A stretch of 12,251 bases of DNA, taken from Candidatus Bathyarchaeota archaeon. GTDB lineage: Archaea > Thermoproteota > Bathyarchaeia > Bathyarchaeales > DTEX01. The position numbers and the translations under genes were made by a program. The notes below the pieces were generated by a model. That model was not told where the DNA came from. It made no database searches and saw only the letters and a program-made list of their open reading frames with translations. The stretch covers positions 1 through 12,251 of the forward strand of contig JAGGUU010000044.1 of NCBI GenBank assembly GCA_021158305.1. Reading direction: 5' to 3'. Positions 6,606 through 12,251 of the stretch are shown here, piece after piece (position 1 is the stretch's first letter; the number at the start of each line of letters is the position of its first letter).

Positions 6606-8240
6606 TTAGTATGATGGAGTCTCGCCGTAGCCTTCTGGACCCTTAGTCTTCGGAGGCTTAGTCTTTCCAGCAGCTATTACATCGTCTATCTTAAGTATCA
6701 TTGTCGCGGCTTCAGTTGCGGATTTTATGACTTGCTTCTTTACCGCCAGCGGCTCATATACTTCGAGTTCCTCCATGCTTCTAACCTTGCCCTCGAAGAC
6801 GTCGACTCCAGCCCATTTCTCGCCTTTGTCATGCGCAGCTCTAAGCTCCGACAGTATATCTATTGGATCTAAACCAGCGTTCTCGGCGAGAGTGACTGGG
6901 ACTGTCTCAATAGCATCTGCGAAGCTTTGAACAGCGAGCTGCTCGCGCCCAGGAAGCGACTCGGCATATTTCCTAAGCTCCTTCGCAACTTCTATCTCTG
7001 GGGCTCCTCCGCCAGCGAGTATCTTTGGTTCCTGAACGACATCTCTGACGACGCAGAGGGCATCATGAATCGACCGTTCAGCCTCGTCAACTATGCGTTC
7101 AGCTCCTCCGCGGACAAGTATAGCGACAGATCTTGGATCTTTGCATCCTTCTATGAAGACCATTTTGTCGTCGCCTATCTTTCTCTCCTCGACGAGCTCG
7201 GCGTATCCGAGGTCTTCAGGCTTTAGGTCGTCTAGGTTTGTGACTATTCTTCCGCCGGTTGCACGTGAAAGCTTCTCCATATCGGATTTCTTGGCTCTTC
7301 GGACAGCGAGTATGCCCTTTCTGGCGAGGAAGTGCTGAGCCATATCATCGATGCCCTTCTGGCAGATGAGAACGTTCGCGCCGGCCTTCGCAACCTTCTC
7401 AACCATCTCTCTGAGCATGTTTTCCTCTTCTTTTATGAAGGCCTCCATCGCCTCAGGCGTGTCTATATGTATTTTCGCGTCGAACTCTGTTTTCTCAACT
7501 TCTAGTGGGCAGTTTAGGAGTGCTATTTTAGCATTCTCAACGCGTTTAGGCATGCCGGAGTGAACGACTTCCTTGTCTAGAACTATGCCCTTGATCATTC
7601 GAGTTTCGGTTAGCGATTCGCCGGGTTTCTTCTCAACCATGATGTCATCTAGGTCTACCCTGTACTCGTCGCCTACCTTACGTGCAACATGAAGAACGGC
7701 GTCTACGGCTATCTCAGCCAGCTGCTCCTTGTTCTCTGAGACTATCTTGCTGGCCATCGATGTCATGGCAACCTTCTTTAACACTTCCTTATCTGTTGGA
7801 TCTACTGGAATGGCGATCTTCTCTAGAATCTCTAGTGCTTTGTCTGCGGCTTTTCTGTAGCCGTCTATGATGACTGTTGGATGAACATTCTTGTCTATCA
7901 GCTCCTCAGCCTTCGTTAATAATTCACCTGCAACTACAACTGATGTTGTTGTTCCGTCTCCAACCTCGTCGTCTTGGGTCTTGGCGACCTCAACCATCAT
8001 CTTAGCCGCCGGATGCTCAACATCTATCTCATCAAGTATGGTCTTGCCATCGCTTGTGATAGTTACATCTCCTAAACTGTCAACAAGCATCTTATCCATG
8101 CCTTTAGGGCCGAGAGAACTCTTAACAGCCTCAGCGATTATCCTAGCAGCCATGATATTATTGTGCTGAGCTTCCCTGCCTCTAGCCCTCGTGGTTCCTT
8201 CCTTCAATATTAAGACAGGTATTCCTCCCGCTGAGGACAA
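6606..8240 (-). CDS. thsA: Thermosome subunit (group II chaperonin)
   Basis: This cytosolic ATP-driven protein-folding subunit assembles into a double-ring cage with a built-in lid. Starting at 8240 it has 544 residues, normal for the family. It begins SSAGGIPVLILKEGTTRARG, the standard thermosome N-terminus. Further hallmarks are SSLGPKGMDKML (about 41-52), TITSDGKTIL, the nucleotide site GDGTTTS (94-100), GGGAPE in the C-terminal equatorial domain, and AGLDPIDILSELRAAH. The tail ends in GPEGYGETPSY rather than the Gly/Met-rich repeat of many thermosomes. I chose the TTG at 8240 because GAGGTG sits six bases upstream. A GTG at 8249 is in frame but overlaps that ribosome binding site. A TATA box at 8287-8300 and flanking repeats suggest a regulated promoter. 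The subunit letter is arbitrary, since paralogues may exist elsewhere. Confidence 0.97.
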   Translation of the reverse strand: MSSAGGIPVLILKEGTTRARGREAQHNNIMAARIIAEAVKSSLGPKGMDKMLVDSLGDVTITSDGKTILDEIDVEHPAAKMMVEVAKTQDDEVGDGTTTSVVVAGELLTKAEELIDKNVHPTVIIDGYRKAADKALEILEKIAIPVDPTDKEVLKKVAMTSMASKIVSENKEQLAEIAVDAVLHVARKVGDEYRVDLDDIMVEKKPGESLTETRMIKGIVLDKEVVHSGMPKRVENAKIALLNCPLEVEKTEFDAKIHIDTPEAMEAFIKEEENMLREMVEKVAKAGANVLICQKGIDDMAQHFLARKGILAVRRAKKSDMEKLSRATGGRIVTNLDDLKPEDLGYAELVEERKIGDDKMVFIEGCKDPRSVAILVRGGAERIVDEAERSIHDALCVVRDVVQEPKILAGGGAPEIEVAKELRKYAESLPGREQLAVQSFADAIETVPVTLAENAGLDPIDILSELRAAHDKGEKWAGVDVFEGKVRSMEELEVYEPLAVKKQVIKSATEAATMILKIDDVIAAGKTKPPKTKGPEGYGETPSY

Positions 8241-8265
8241 CGTTAACACCTCACCATCTGTTTAG

Positions 8266-8276
8266 AATTAATCGAC
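8266..8276. repeat. Direct repeat AATTAATCGAC, promoter-proximal copy
   Basis: This 11-base sequence is identical to the copy at 8326-8336, exactly 60 bases away. This copy lies between the thermosome TATA box and its start codon, at the inferred transcript start, where a bound protein could block initiation. Heat-shock or other control is inference. Confidence 0.45.
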
Positions 8277-8286
8277 TCAGTGAAAC

Positions 8287-8300
8287 TTATATATTTTTCG
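8287..8300 (-). promoter_or_regulatory. Archaeal core promoter of the thermosome gene
   Basis: On the - strand this reads CGAAAAATATATAA, followed by G: a purine-rich BRE-like element joined to a TATA box. A start about 25 bases downstream (near 8266) gives a leader of about 25 bases containing the GAGGTG ribosome binding site for the TTG at 8240. Confidence 0.6.
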
Positions 8301-8325
8301 TACGCTTGAATTTCGTATAGTAAAC

Positions 8326-8336
8326 AATTAATCGAC
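8326..8336. repeat. Direct repeat AATTAATCGAC, upstream copy
   Basis: This is the second identical copy of the 11-base sequence. It lies about 30 bases upstream of the thermosome BRE/TATA element and about 70 bases upstream of the divergent gene at 8404. A regulator bound to both copies could affect either direction. The exact 60-base spacing is close to six helical turns and would put both copies on roughly the same DNA face. Confidence 0.4.
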
Positions 8337-8373
8337 AAAAAATTCTCAAAATCCTCGGGGGAGCTATCGGAAT

Positions 8374-8383
8374 GCTTAATAAG
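8374..8383 (+). promoter_or_regulatory. TATA-like element for the gene at 8404 (leaderless transcript)
   Basis: GCTTAATAAG is centred about 26 bases upstream of the ATG at 8404. That spacing places the transcript start at or next to the start codon, and no Shine-Dalgarno site is present before it, so a leaderless mRNA is likely. Confidence 0.4.
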
Positions 8384-8403
8384 GCTTCGTCAGTAGCTCA
8401 TTA

Positions 8404-8853
8404 ATGATGAAGCCCATAGAGACCTCGCTTATATTCATAAAGCCTCGCCCTAGACTCTTTCACAAGGTTCCAGTAATGGAGACCTTAGGGTTTGTTGAGA
8501 GATTTCAGCATAATGACTCATTCTATCCAAGAATTAGACTCTTTGTGGAGAGGATGGCTGAAAGCGTGAAGAACTTCTTCATAGATGACATATGCGAACT
8601 AGGTTTGCTGAGAAGCTATTTGGAGATGGAGGAGTACAGGATGACACGCAAGGGGAGGGCTATTCTGCAAATGAGACTTCGTGTCACATATGATGACGGA
8701 GTCAAATATAACATAGCCGCGAATATTGTCCGCAGAGTTAAGATAAGACCGATAATCGATGCGGAGCCGAAGATAATGGAGTCTCAAGCCGTCGCTTCAG
8801 CGGCGAAGAACCTCAGCAAAAGCATAGGTGAGGAGATAGGCATAACCTTCTAG
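8404..8853 (+). CDS. Uncharacterised archaeal protein, 149 residues
   Basis: I do not recognise this protein. It opens with two consecutive ATG codons (8404 and 8407). It has no signal peptide, membrane helix or Cys cluster. The N-terminal half is mixed and aromatic-rich (FHKVPVMETLGFVERFQHND, then FYPRIRLFVERMAESVKNFF), which suggests helices. The middle (RMTRKGRAILQMRLRVTYDDG, then YNIAANIVRRVKIRPIIDAE) looks like a beta hairpin or sheet with many Arg and Lys. It ends in a short helix (ASAAKNLSKSIGEEIGI). The basic strands could bind nucleic acid, but that is only a guess. Composition matches its neighbours, and the absence of stops supports a real gene. It is divergent from the thermosome across a shared promoter gap and lies 61 bases before the SAP-repeat protein, so the two may be co-expressed. 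Confidence 0.75.
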   Translation: MMKPIETSLIFIKPRPRLFHKVPVMETLGFVERFQHNDSFYPRIRLFVERMAESVKNFFIDDICELGLLRSYLEMEEYRMTRKGRAILQMRLRVTYDDGVKYNIAANIVRRVKIRPIIDAEPKIMESQAVASAAKNLSKSIGEEIGITF

Positions 8854-8865
8854 AGCCGAGAAGCC

Positions 8866-8880
8866 CATAAAACTTTTTTA
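8866..8880 (+). promoter_or_regulatory. TATA-like element and T-tract between two + strand genes
   Basis: CCATAAAACTTTTTTA could serve in two ways. The run of six T (8874-8879) can end transcription of the 149-residue gene, and CATAAAA is about 25 bases upstream of a transcript start that would place the GGAGG at 8903-8907 in the leader of the next gene. Either role is inferred from position. Confidence 0.35.
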
Positions 8881-8914
8881 TTCCTCCGCCAAAGGAGAAA
8901 ATGGAGGCTTTTCT

Positions 8915-9970
8915 TTGTCGATTCAGGAGAAACTTGCAGATTATGATCAGACTAGAGAGTTGCTGAACAGACTAAGTAAGGAGGAGCTTGTGGAGCTTGC
9001 TGAGAGAAATGGAGTAAAGCTTGAGTGGGAAGATCCCTTAGGGAGAATTCGTAAAGCCAGAACAAAGCAACAGATGATAGATATTCTGCTTGAATCGGAG
9101 TTTAGAGCGTCAGATCTCATAGAACTTCTCGGTACTTCACGCCTTACGAAAGAGGAGCTCCTAAACTGTATGAACGTCAGTCAGCTGAAGCGTCTCGCAA
9201 GAGAGGCTGGAGTTGAACTCGTAAAATCGACTATTCTCGGAACAAAGAAGGCGACGAAGAAGAAGGACATAATAAAGGCTCTAGGCGTCCTCTCAGCCTC
9301 TAAGATTAGGGAATTCGCCGAAAAGATCTCATTGATAAAGGCTAGGAAGCCAAAGGCTAAGAGGAGAAAGCCAAGGTCAACTAGGGTGAAGAAGCGGATC
9401 ATGTCTAAAAAGACAAAGGAGGTCGCCGTTAAGCCTCCGAAGGCTGAGGAGAAGAAGCCTATAGTGGAGGCGCCGGTGAAGATTGAGGCGGCGCCCCGCG
9501 TCTTCAGAAGAGTTCTGAAGCGAGGCGGCGTTGTTGAGGAGATCGAGACAACAGTGAAGCAGCGGGTGAGAAGGATAATCTTTTTGGAGGCGCTTGAGGA
9601 GGAGATCAGCGGGGTTCTTAGGGATTTTTCTCCGAGAAGCGCGAAGGCTGAGAAGGAGTATCGGAAGCAGCTCTCCAACCTCCTAAAGAATAAGGGTATA
9701 CCATTTGAGGAGAAAGGACGTGGAGATCTAGACTTCGTATCGGGTGAGAGAGGTGTAGCTATTGAGGTAGGTGTTGCACGTAACTTGGGAAGCCTCAGAA
9801 AGCTCGCTGAGAGAATATCAAAGTATCTGGAGAAATACGGAAGGATCTTCGTGGTCGTTGTTGATGAGACTGGATCCGAGGAGACGAGAAGGAAGGCTGA
9901 AGAGATAGAGAAGATAAGTCCCGAGAAGGTTAAGGTCCTCGTTAAGAGTGCTAAGAAGAAGAAACGCTGA
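8915..9970 (+). CDS. SAP-like repeat protein with C-terminal restriction-endonuclease-like domain
   Basis: The 351 residues fall into three parts. Residues 11-127 hold two copies of a helical module: LLN, then LxxLAxxxGVxL, then a basic loop (KARTKQQ; KKATKKK), then a helix (MIDILLES; IIKALGVL). They align over 17-62 and 82-127 and resemble SAP or Rho-N type nucleic-acid binding folds. Residues 143-192 are a Lys/Arg/Pro-rich linker. Residues 240-345 resemble a PD-(D/E)xK nuclease fold: helix AEKEYRKQL, GRGDLDF (D271, D273), AIEVGV (E284), helix, then the strand IFVVVVDE. The usual Lys after the Glu is Gly 286, so activity is uncertain. The TTG at 8915 is chosen because GGAGG lies seven bases upstream. 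It acts probably on DNA or RNA in the cytoplasm; target and pathway are unknown. Confidence 0.8.
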   Translation: MSIQEKLADYDQTRELLNRLSKEELVELAERNGVKLEWEDPLGRIRKARTKQQMIDILLESEFRASDLIELLGTSRLTKEELLNCMNVSQLKRLAREAGVELVKSTILGTKKATKKKDIIKALGVLSASKIREFAEKISLIKARKPKAKRRKPRSTRVKKRIMSKKTKEVAVKPPKAEEKKPIVEAPVKIEAAPRVFRRVLKRGGVVEEIETTVKQRVRRIIFLEALEEEISGVLRDFSPRSAKAEKEYRKQLSNLLKNKGIPFEEKGRGDLDFVSGERGVAIEVGVARNLGSLRKLAERISKYLEKYGRIFVVVVDETGSEETRRKAEEIEKISPEKVKVLVKSAKKKKR

Positions 9971-9982
9971 GGTCTTTTAGAA

Positions 9983-9993
9983 CATTTATATTT
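9983..9993 (+). promoter_or_regulatory. TATA-like element for the amidohydrolase gene
   Basis: CATTTATATTT lies about 25 bases upstream of a transcript start near 10013. The resulting leader of about 25 bases would contain GAGGGTG, the ribosome binding site for the ATG at 10039. This argues against the in-frame TTG at 10012, which would lie at the transcript end without a binding site. Confidence 0.45.
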
Positions 9994-10038
9994 CCCTATG
10001 CTCAAGAGTTCTTGAGATTATTTATCGAGGGTGTTGCT

Positions 10039-10905
10039 ATGAGCGGAGATGTAACGGATATTCTTAAGGCGAGGCGAGGCGTTCAAGGCGACGTAGCATA
10101 TTATGATGAATACCCGAAGAAGCATGATCTCGTTATAGATATTCATCATCACTATGAAAGGCAACGTGGCGGAGACTTCATTGAAACTTTGCTTAGAGAT
10201 ATGGATTCAGCTGGAGTGCATAAGGTATGCTTGTTCTCTTCTCCGCCTCAAGAGTATAGTGACGAAGAAGATAGAGACTGGAAGCGGATCTTTAAGGATT
10301 ACTCCGACAGGATAATAGGGTTTGGAACTATACTGCCGGGAAGACCAAAGAATGACCCTGAGATTATTGACGAGTATTACTCAAGAGGCTTTAAGGGGCT
10401 GAAATTTCTGAATCCAACGAGAAGATACGATGACGACAAGTTTCTATGCTATTATGAGAAGGCTGAAGATTACGGCATGCCGACGCTCTTTCATACGGGA
10501 GTCGTCATGCGTAAGTCGGTTATTGAGAGACAGGATGTGAGCTCAGCGCATATGCGTCCAGTATACCTAGACAGGATAGCAAGGTGGTGTCCTAAGCTGA
10601 AGATTGTCTGTGCTCATATGGGTGATCCATGGTTCGCTGAGGCATACAATACTTCGCAGAAGAATCCACTGCTTTGGCTGGACATATCCGGGAAGGGAAT
10701 ATGGCTTAAGGCGAAGGCCATCTGGGAGCATTTGTGGATAAGGCTTAGGCCTGAGAAATTGGTCTTCGGGCTTGACGAGCCATCGTCGCAGTACGCTAGA
10801 CTCATACATTTCTGGGACACGTTCTTCTACGAGATCGGTCTCAGCCAAGAGCAGAGAGACATGATATTTGGAAAGAATGCAGCTCAGATCCTAGGTATAA
10901 AGTAA
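10039..10905 (+). CDS. Amidohydrolase_2 family metal-dependent hydrolase or decarboxylase
   Basis: This is a cytosolic TIM-barrel metalloenzyme of the amidohydrolase_2 group, which includes ACMSD-type decarboxylases and several hydrolases. The 288 residues carry the expected metal ligands: H36 and H38 in VIDIHHH, H152 in FHTG, H193 in CAHMGDPW and D246 in FGLDEP. GFKGLKF (118-123) and the ending IFGKNAAQILGI are typical family features. The start at 10039 follows GAGGGTG by five bases; an in-frame TTG at 10012 would add nine residues but lacks a binding site. No pathway partner is adjacent, so the substrate cannot be inferred. The gene stands 68 bases after the SAP-repeat gene and about 140 bases before the Mrp gene. 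Confidence 0.88.
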   Translation: MSGDVTDILKARRGVQGDVAYYDEYPKKHDLVIDIHHHYERQRGGDFIETLLRDMDSAGVHKVCLFSSPPQEYSDEEDRDWKRIFKDYSDRIIGFGTILPGRPKNDPEIIDEYYSRGFKGLKFLNPTRRYDDDKFLCYYEKAEDYGMPTLFHTGVVMRKSVIERQDVSSAHMRPVYLDRIARWCPKLKIVCAHMGDPWFAEAYNTSQKNPLLWLDISGKGIWLKAKAIWEHLWIRLRPEKLVFGLDEPSSQYARLIHFWDTFFYEIGLSQEQRDMIFGKNAAQILGIK

Positions 10906-10918
10906 CTTTCTCGCCGCC

Positions 10919-10976
10919 ATTTTTCATATAGCCGCCTAAAAAGGCATTATTACGTGTCAAGACTAGCCGTGTTTTT
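10919..10976 (+). terminator. Possible T-tract terminator region after the amidohydrolase
   Basis: Two runs of five T (10920-10924 and 10972-10976) follow the stop codon at 10903-10905. Between them GCCT-AAAA-AGGC can form a small 4-base stem. T-tracts of this kind can end archaeal transcripts. They are short, so the call is weak. Confidence 0.3.
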
Positions 10977-10990
10977 GGTGATTTTAAGCT

Positions 10991-11004
10991 AAAGAAATAA
11001 ATAG
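10991..11004 (+). promoter_or_regulatory. TATA-like element for the Mrp gene
   Basis: AAAGAAATAAATAG lies about 25 bases upstream of position 11024. The transcript would start near 11021-11026, leaving about 20 bases of leader with GGAGG at 11033-11037 before the TTG at 11045. Confidence 0.4.
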
Positions 11005-11044
11005 TACCTCATTTTTTAACGTGATGTCCTACGGAGGAGATTGT

Positions 11045-11899
11045 TTGCAGAGTCAAGAGGCCAGGAAAAGATTTCAGGAGCAGATGAAGAGAGTTAAGGA
11101 GAGGATGAGTAAAGTTAAGCATAAAATCGCCGTGATCAGCGGTAAGGGGGGAGTTGGGAAAAGCGTGGTTACCGCGAATCTCGCAGTTGCCTTCGCGATG
11201 AATGGGAGGGAGGGGAGAATAGGCGTCTTAGATGCAGATATCCACGGTCCATGCATACCGAAGATTATAGGGTTGAAGGGGAGAAGGCTTGTCGCAGGTC
11301 CGCCTGGAATCTTTCCCGCCTCCGGGCCGCTGGGCCTAAAGGTGGTCTCGATGGATTTTCTTCTTCCCGAACAGGAAACTCCAGTCATCTGGCGTGGACC
11401 CCTAAAGTATCAGGCGATAAGGCAGTTTCTCTCAGATATTGTCTGGGGCGATCTAGATTACTTATTTATAGACTTGCCTCCCGGAACCGGCGATGAACCG
11501 CTAAGTGTCATGCAGCTTCTACCCGATATGGACGGCGTTGTGATAGTGACCATTCCCTCAGAGGTATCAAGAGACGTAGTCATGAAGGCTGTGAGCTTCG
11601 CTAGGCAGCTGAACACGCCGATCATAGGGATAATCGAGAATATGAGCGGCTTCATCTGCCCGAACTGCGGGGCTGAAATCGACATCTTCAGGGTAGGCGG
11701 GGGAGAGAAGATAGCTAAGGAGATGAACATTAGATTTCTAGGCAGAATTCCAATAGATCCAAAGATATGTGAGGACTCCGATGAAGGTGTGCCTTTCGTG
11801 ATGAAGCATAGAGACACAGCGGCGGCGAAGGCTTTCATGGAGATCGTTAAGAAGATTGAGGAGATAGTTGAGGCTGGAAGGAGAGAACAATGCGACTAG
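11045..11899 (+). CDS. Mrp/NBP35 family Fe-S carrier ATPase
   Basis: This cytosolic P-loop ATPase belongs to the group (Mrp, ApbC, NBP35) that binds and hands over [4Fe-4S] clusters. Counting from the TTG at 11045 (284 residues), a charged N-terminal helix leads to the deviant Walker A GKGGVGKS (33-40), then LDADIHGPCIP (62-72), DLPPGTGDEP (143-152) and the C-x2-C pair CPNC (205-208) that bridges a cluster across the dimer. Length is typical. I chose the TTG because GGAGG sits seven bases upstream. In-frame GTG and ATG codons at 11021 and 11024 have no binding site but lie at the inferred transcript start, so a leaderless longer form (up to 292 residues) is possible. The stop overlaps the start of the next ATPase gene by 10 bases, so translation is likely coupled. 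Confidence 0.92.
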   Translation: MQSQEARKRFQEQMKRVKERMSKVKHKIAVISGKGGVGKSVVTANLAVAFAMNGREGRIGVLDADIHGPCIPKIIGLKGRRLVAGPPGIFPASGPLGLKVVSMDFLLPEQETPVIWRGPLKYQAIRQFLSDIVWGDLDYLFIDLPPGTGDEPLSVMQLLPDMDGVVIVTIPSEVSRDVVMKAVSFARQLNTPIIGIIENMSGFICPNCGAEIDIFRVGGGEKIAKEMNIRFLGRIPIDPKICEDSDEGVPFVMKHRDTAAAKAFMEIVKKIEEIVEAGRREQCD

Positions 11900-12251
11900 T
11901 AGCTTCCACGGGAGGAAAAGGCGGAACTGGAAAATCGACATTCGCGGTTCTATACGCACTGAAACTCTCAAAAGAGGGAAAGAAGGTTCTGCTCTGCGAT
12001 TGTGACGTTGAATGTCCAAATGATCATCTGCTTCTCGGAGTGAAGCTTCATGAAGGAAAGCCCATATACCAAGATTTCCCGAGGGTTAACGCTGAGAAAT
12101 GCGTGAGCTGCGGATTATGCTCAGAGATCTGCAAAGAAAATGCGATCTTCTGGATTAAGGGTAAGCCGCCGATGATCTTCGAGGATTTATGCAGCGGATG
12201 CGGTGCATGCTGGATAGTCTGTCCGCAACAGGCGATAGAGAGGAAAAAGAA
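11890..12251 (+). CDS. MinD-superfamily ATPase with inserted ferredoxin domain (3' end outside window)
   Basis: The visible 120 residues begin LVASTGGKGGTGKST, a deviant Walker A of the MinD/ParA class (8-16), followed by LLCDCDVECPNDHLLL. An inserted two-cluster ferredoxin-like domain comes next: C71, C74, C77 and C81 in one motif, and C101, C104, C107 and C111-P in the second. This is the layout of the MinD-type ATPases with an inserted ferredoxin domain (COG1149), often found in pairs beside Mrp-type carriers in anaerobes and archaea, where a role in Fe-S cluster assembly or electron transfer is suspected. The ATG at 11890 has AAGGAG six bases upstream and overlaps the Mrp stop. Cys 36, 38 and 42 near the second P-loop strand are additional and may bind metal. 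The gene runs off the right edge. Confidence 0.92.
   Translation, partial: MRLVASTGGKGGTGKSTFAVLYALKLSKEGKKVLLCDCDVECPNDHLLLGVKLHEGKPIYQDFPRVNAEKCVSCGLCSEICKENAIFWIKGKPPMIFEDLCSGCGACWIVCPQQAIERKK

Noticed and set aside
8901..8966. ATG with a nearby GGAG opening a 21-residue frame that overlaps the start of the gene at 8915
   Set aside because: The spacing between GGAG and the ATG is too short, the peptide is nondescript, and the TTG at 8915 in the other frame has a better-placed GGAGG.
9181..10005. Long open frame (274 codons) on the - strand
   Set aside because: It lies opposite the SAP-repeat/nuclease-fold gene. The protein is low-complexity and Ser/Phe/Leu-rich, as expected from the complement of Lys/Glu-rich coding sequence, and the + strand frame has clear domains and a ribosome binding site.
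11458..11838. Open frame of 126 codons on the - strand
   Set aside because: It is fully opposite the Mrp gene, whose motifs are unambiguous.
1..12251. tRNA or rRNA genes, CRISPR arrays, insertion sequences and integrase sites
   Set aside because: Reading both strands by eye, I found no tRNA-like cloverleaf, no regularly spaced repeats, no transposase or integrase motifs and no terminal inverted repeats.

Overview
The window looks like a piece of an archaeal chromosome. The evidence is a group II chaperonin (thermosome), TATA boxes about 25 bases upstream of inferred transcript starts, Shine-Dalgarno sites of the GGTG/GGAGG type, frequent TTG and GTG starts, and a paired Mrp-type and ferredoxin-containing MinD-type ATPase. 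The Fe-S rich content suggests an anaerobe. An uncultivated Thermoproteota lineage such as Bathyarchaeia would fit, but that placement is inference.

Layout. Bases 3-191 are the tail of an ASCH-domain gene (+). Bases 192-744 hold no intact gene, but 249-550 contains what reads as a decayed small membrane-protein gene with one amber stop and one frameshift. From 6377 down to 745 (- strand) lies a complete peptide/nickel-type ABC importer in the classical order binding protein, permease B, permease C, ATPase D, ATPase F. A 228-base regulatory gap (6378-6605) holds its promoter, two palindromes and an imperfect hairpin. The thermosome gene follows (- strand, 8240-6606). A divergent promoter region (8241-8403) separates it from a run of + strand genes: an orphan 149-residue protein (8404-8853), a protein with a duplicated SAP-like module and a nuclease-fold domain (8915-9970), an amidohydrolase_2 family enzyme (10039-10905), an Mrp/NBP35 Fe-S carrier ATPase (11045-11899), and a MinD-like ATPase with an inserted two-cluster ferredoxin domain that runs off the right edge (11890-12251).

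How they work together. The importer genes are tightly packed (gaps of 3-54 bases, depending on the start chosen) and should make one transport complex: a membrane-anchored receptor on a coiled-coil stalk, two permeases and two ATPases. The last two genes overlap by 10 bases and probably act together in Fe-S cluster handling. The three genes between the thermosome and this pair share a strand but have their own TATA-like sites, so they need not form one operon.

Most worth a second look are: the SAP-repeat/nuclease-fold protein, whose putative motif reads D-x-D...E-V-G instead of E-x-K; its unrecognised neighbour; the repeated TTAATCGA element found just downstream of the TATA box in both the importer and the thermosome promoters; the palindromes and hairpin upstream of the importer; and the decayed ORF at the left edge.
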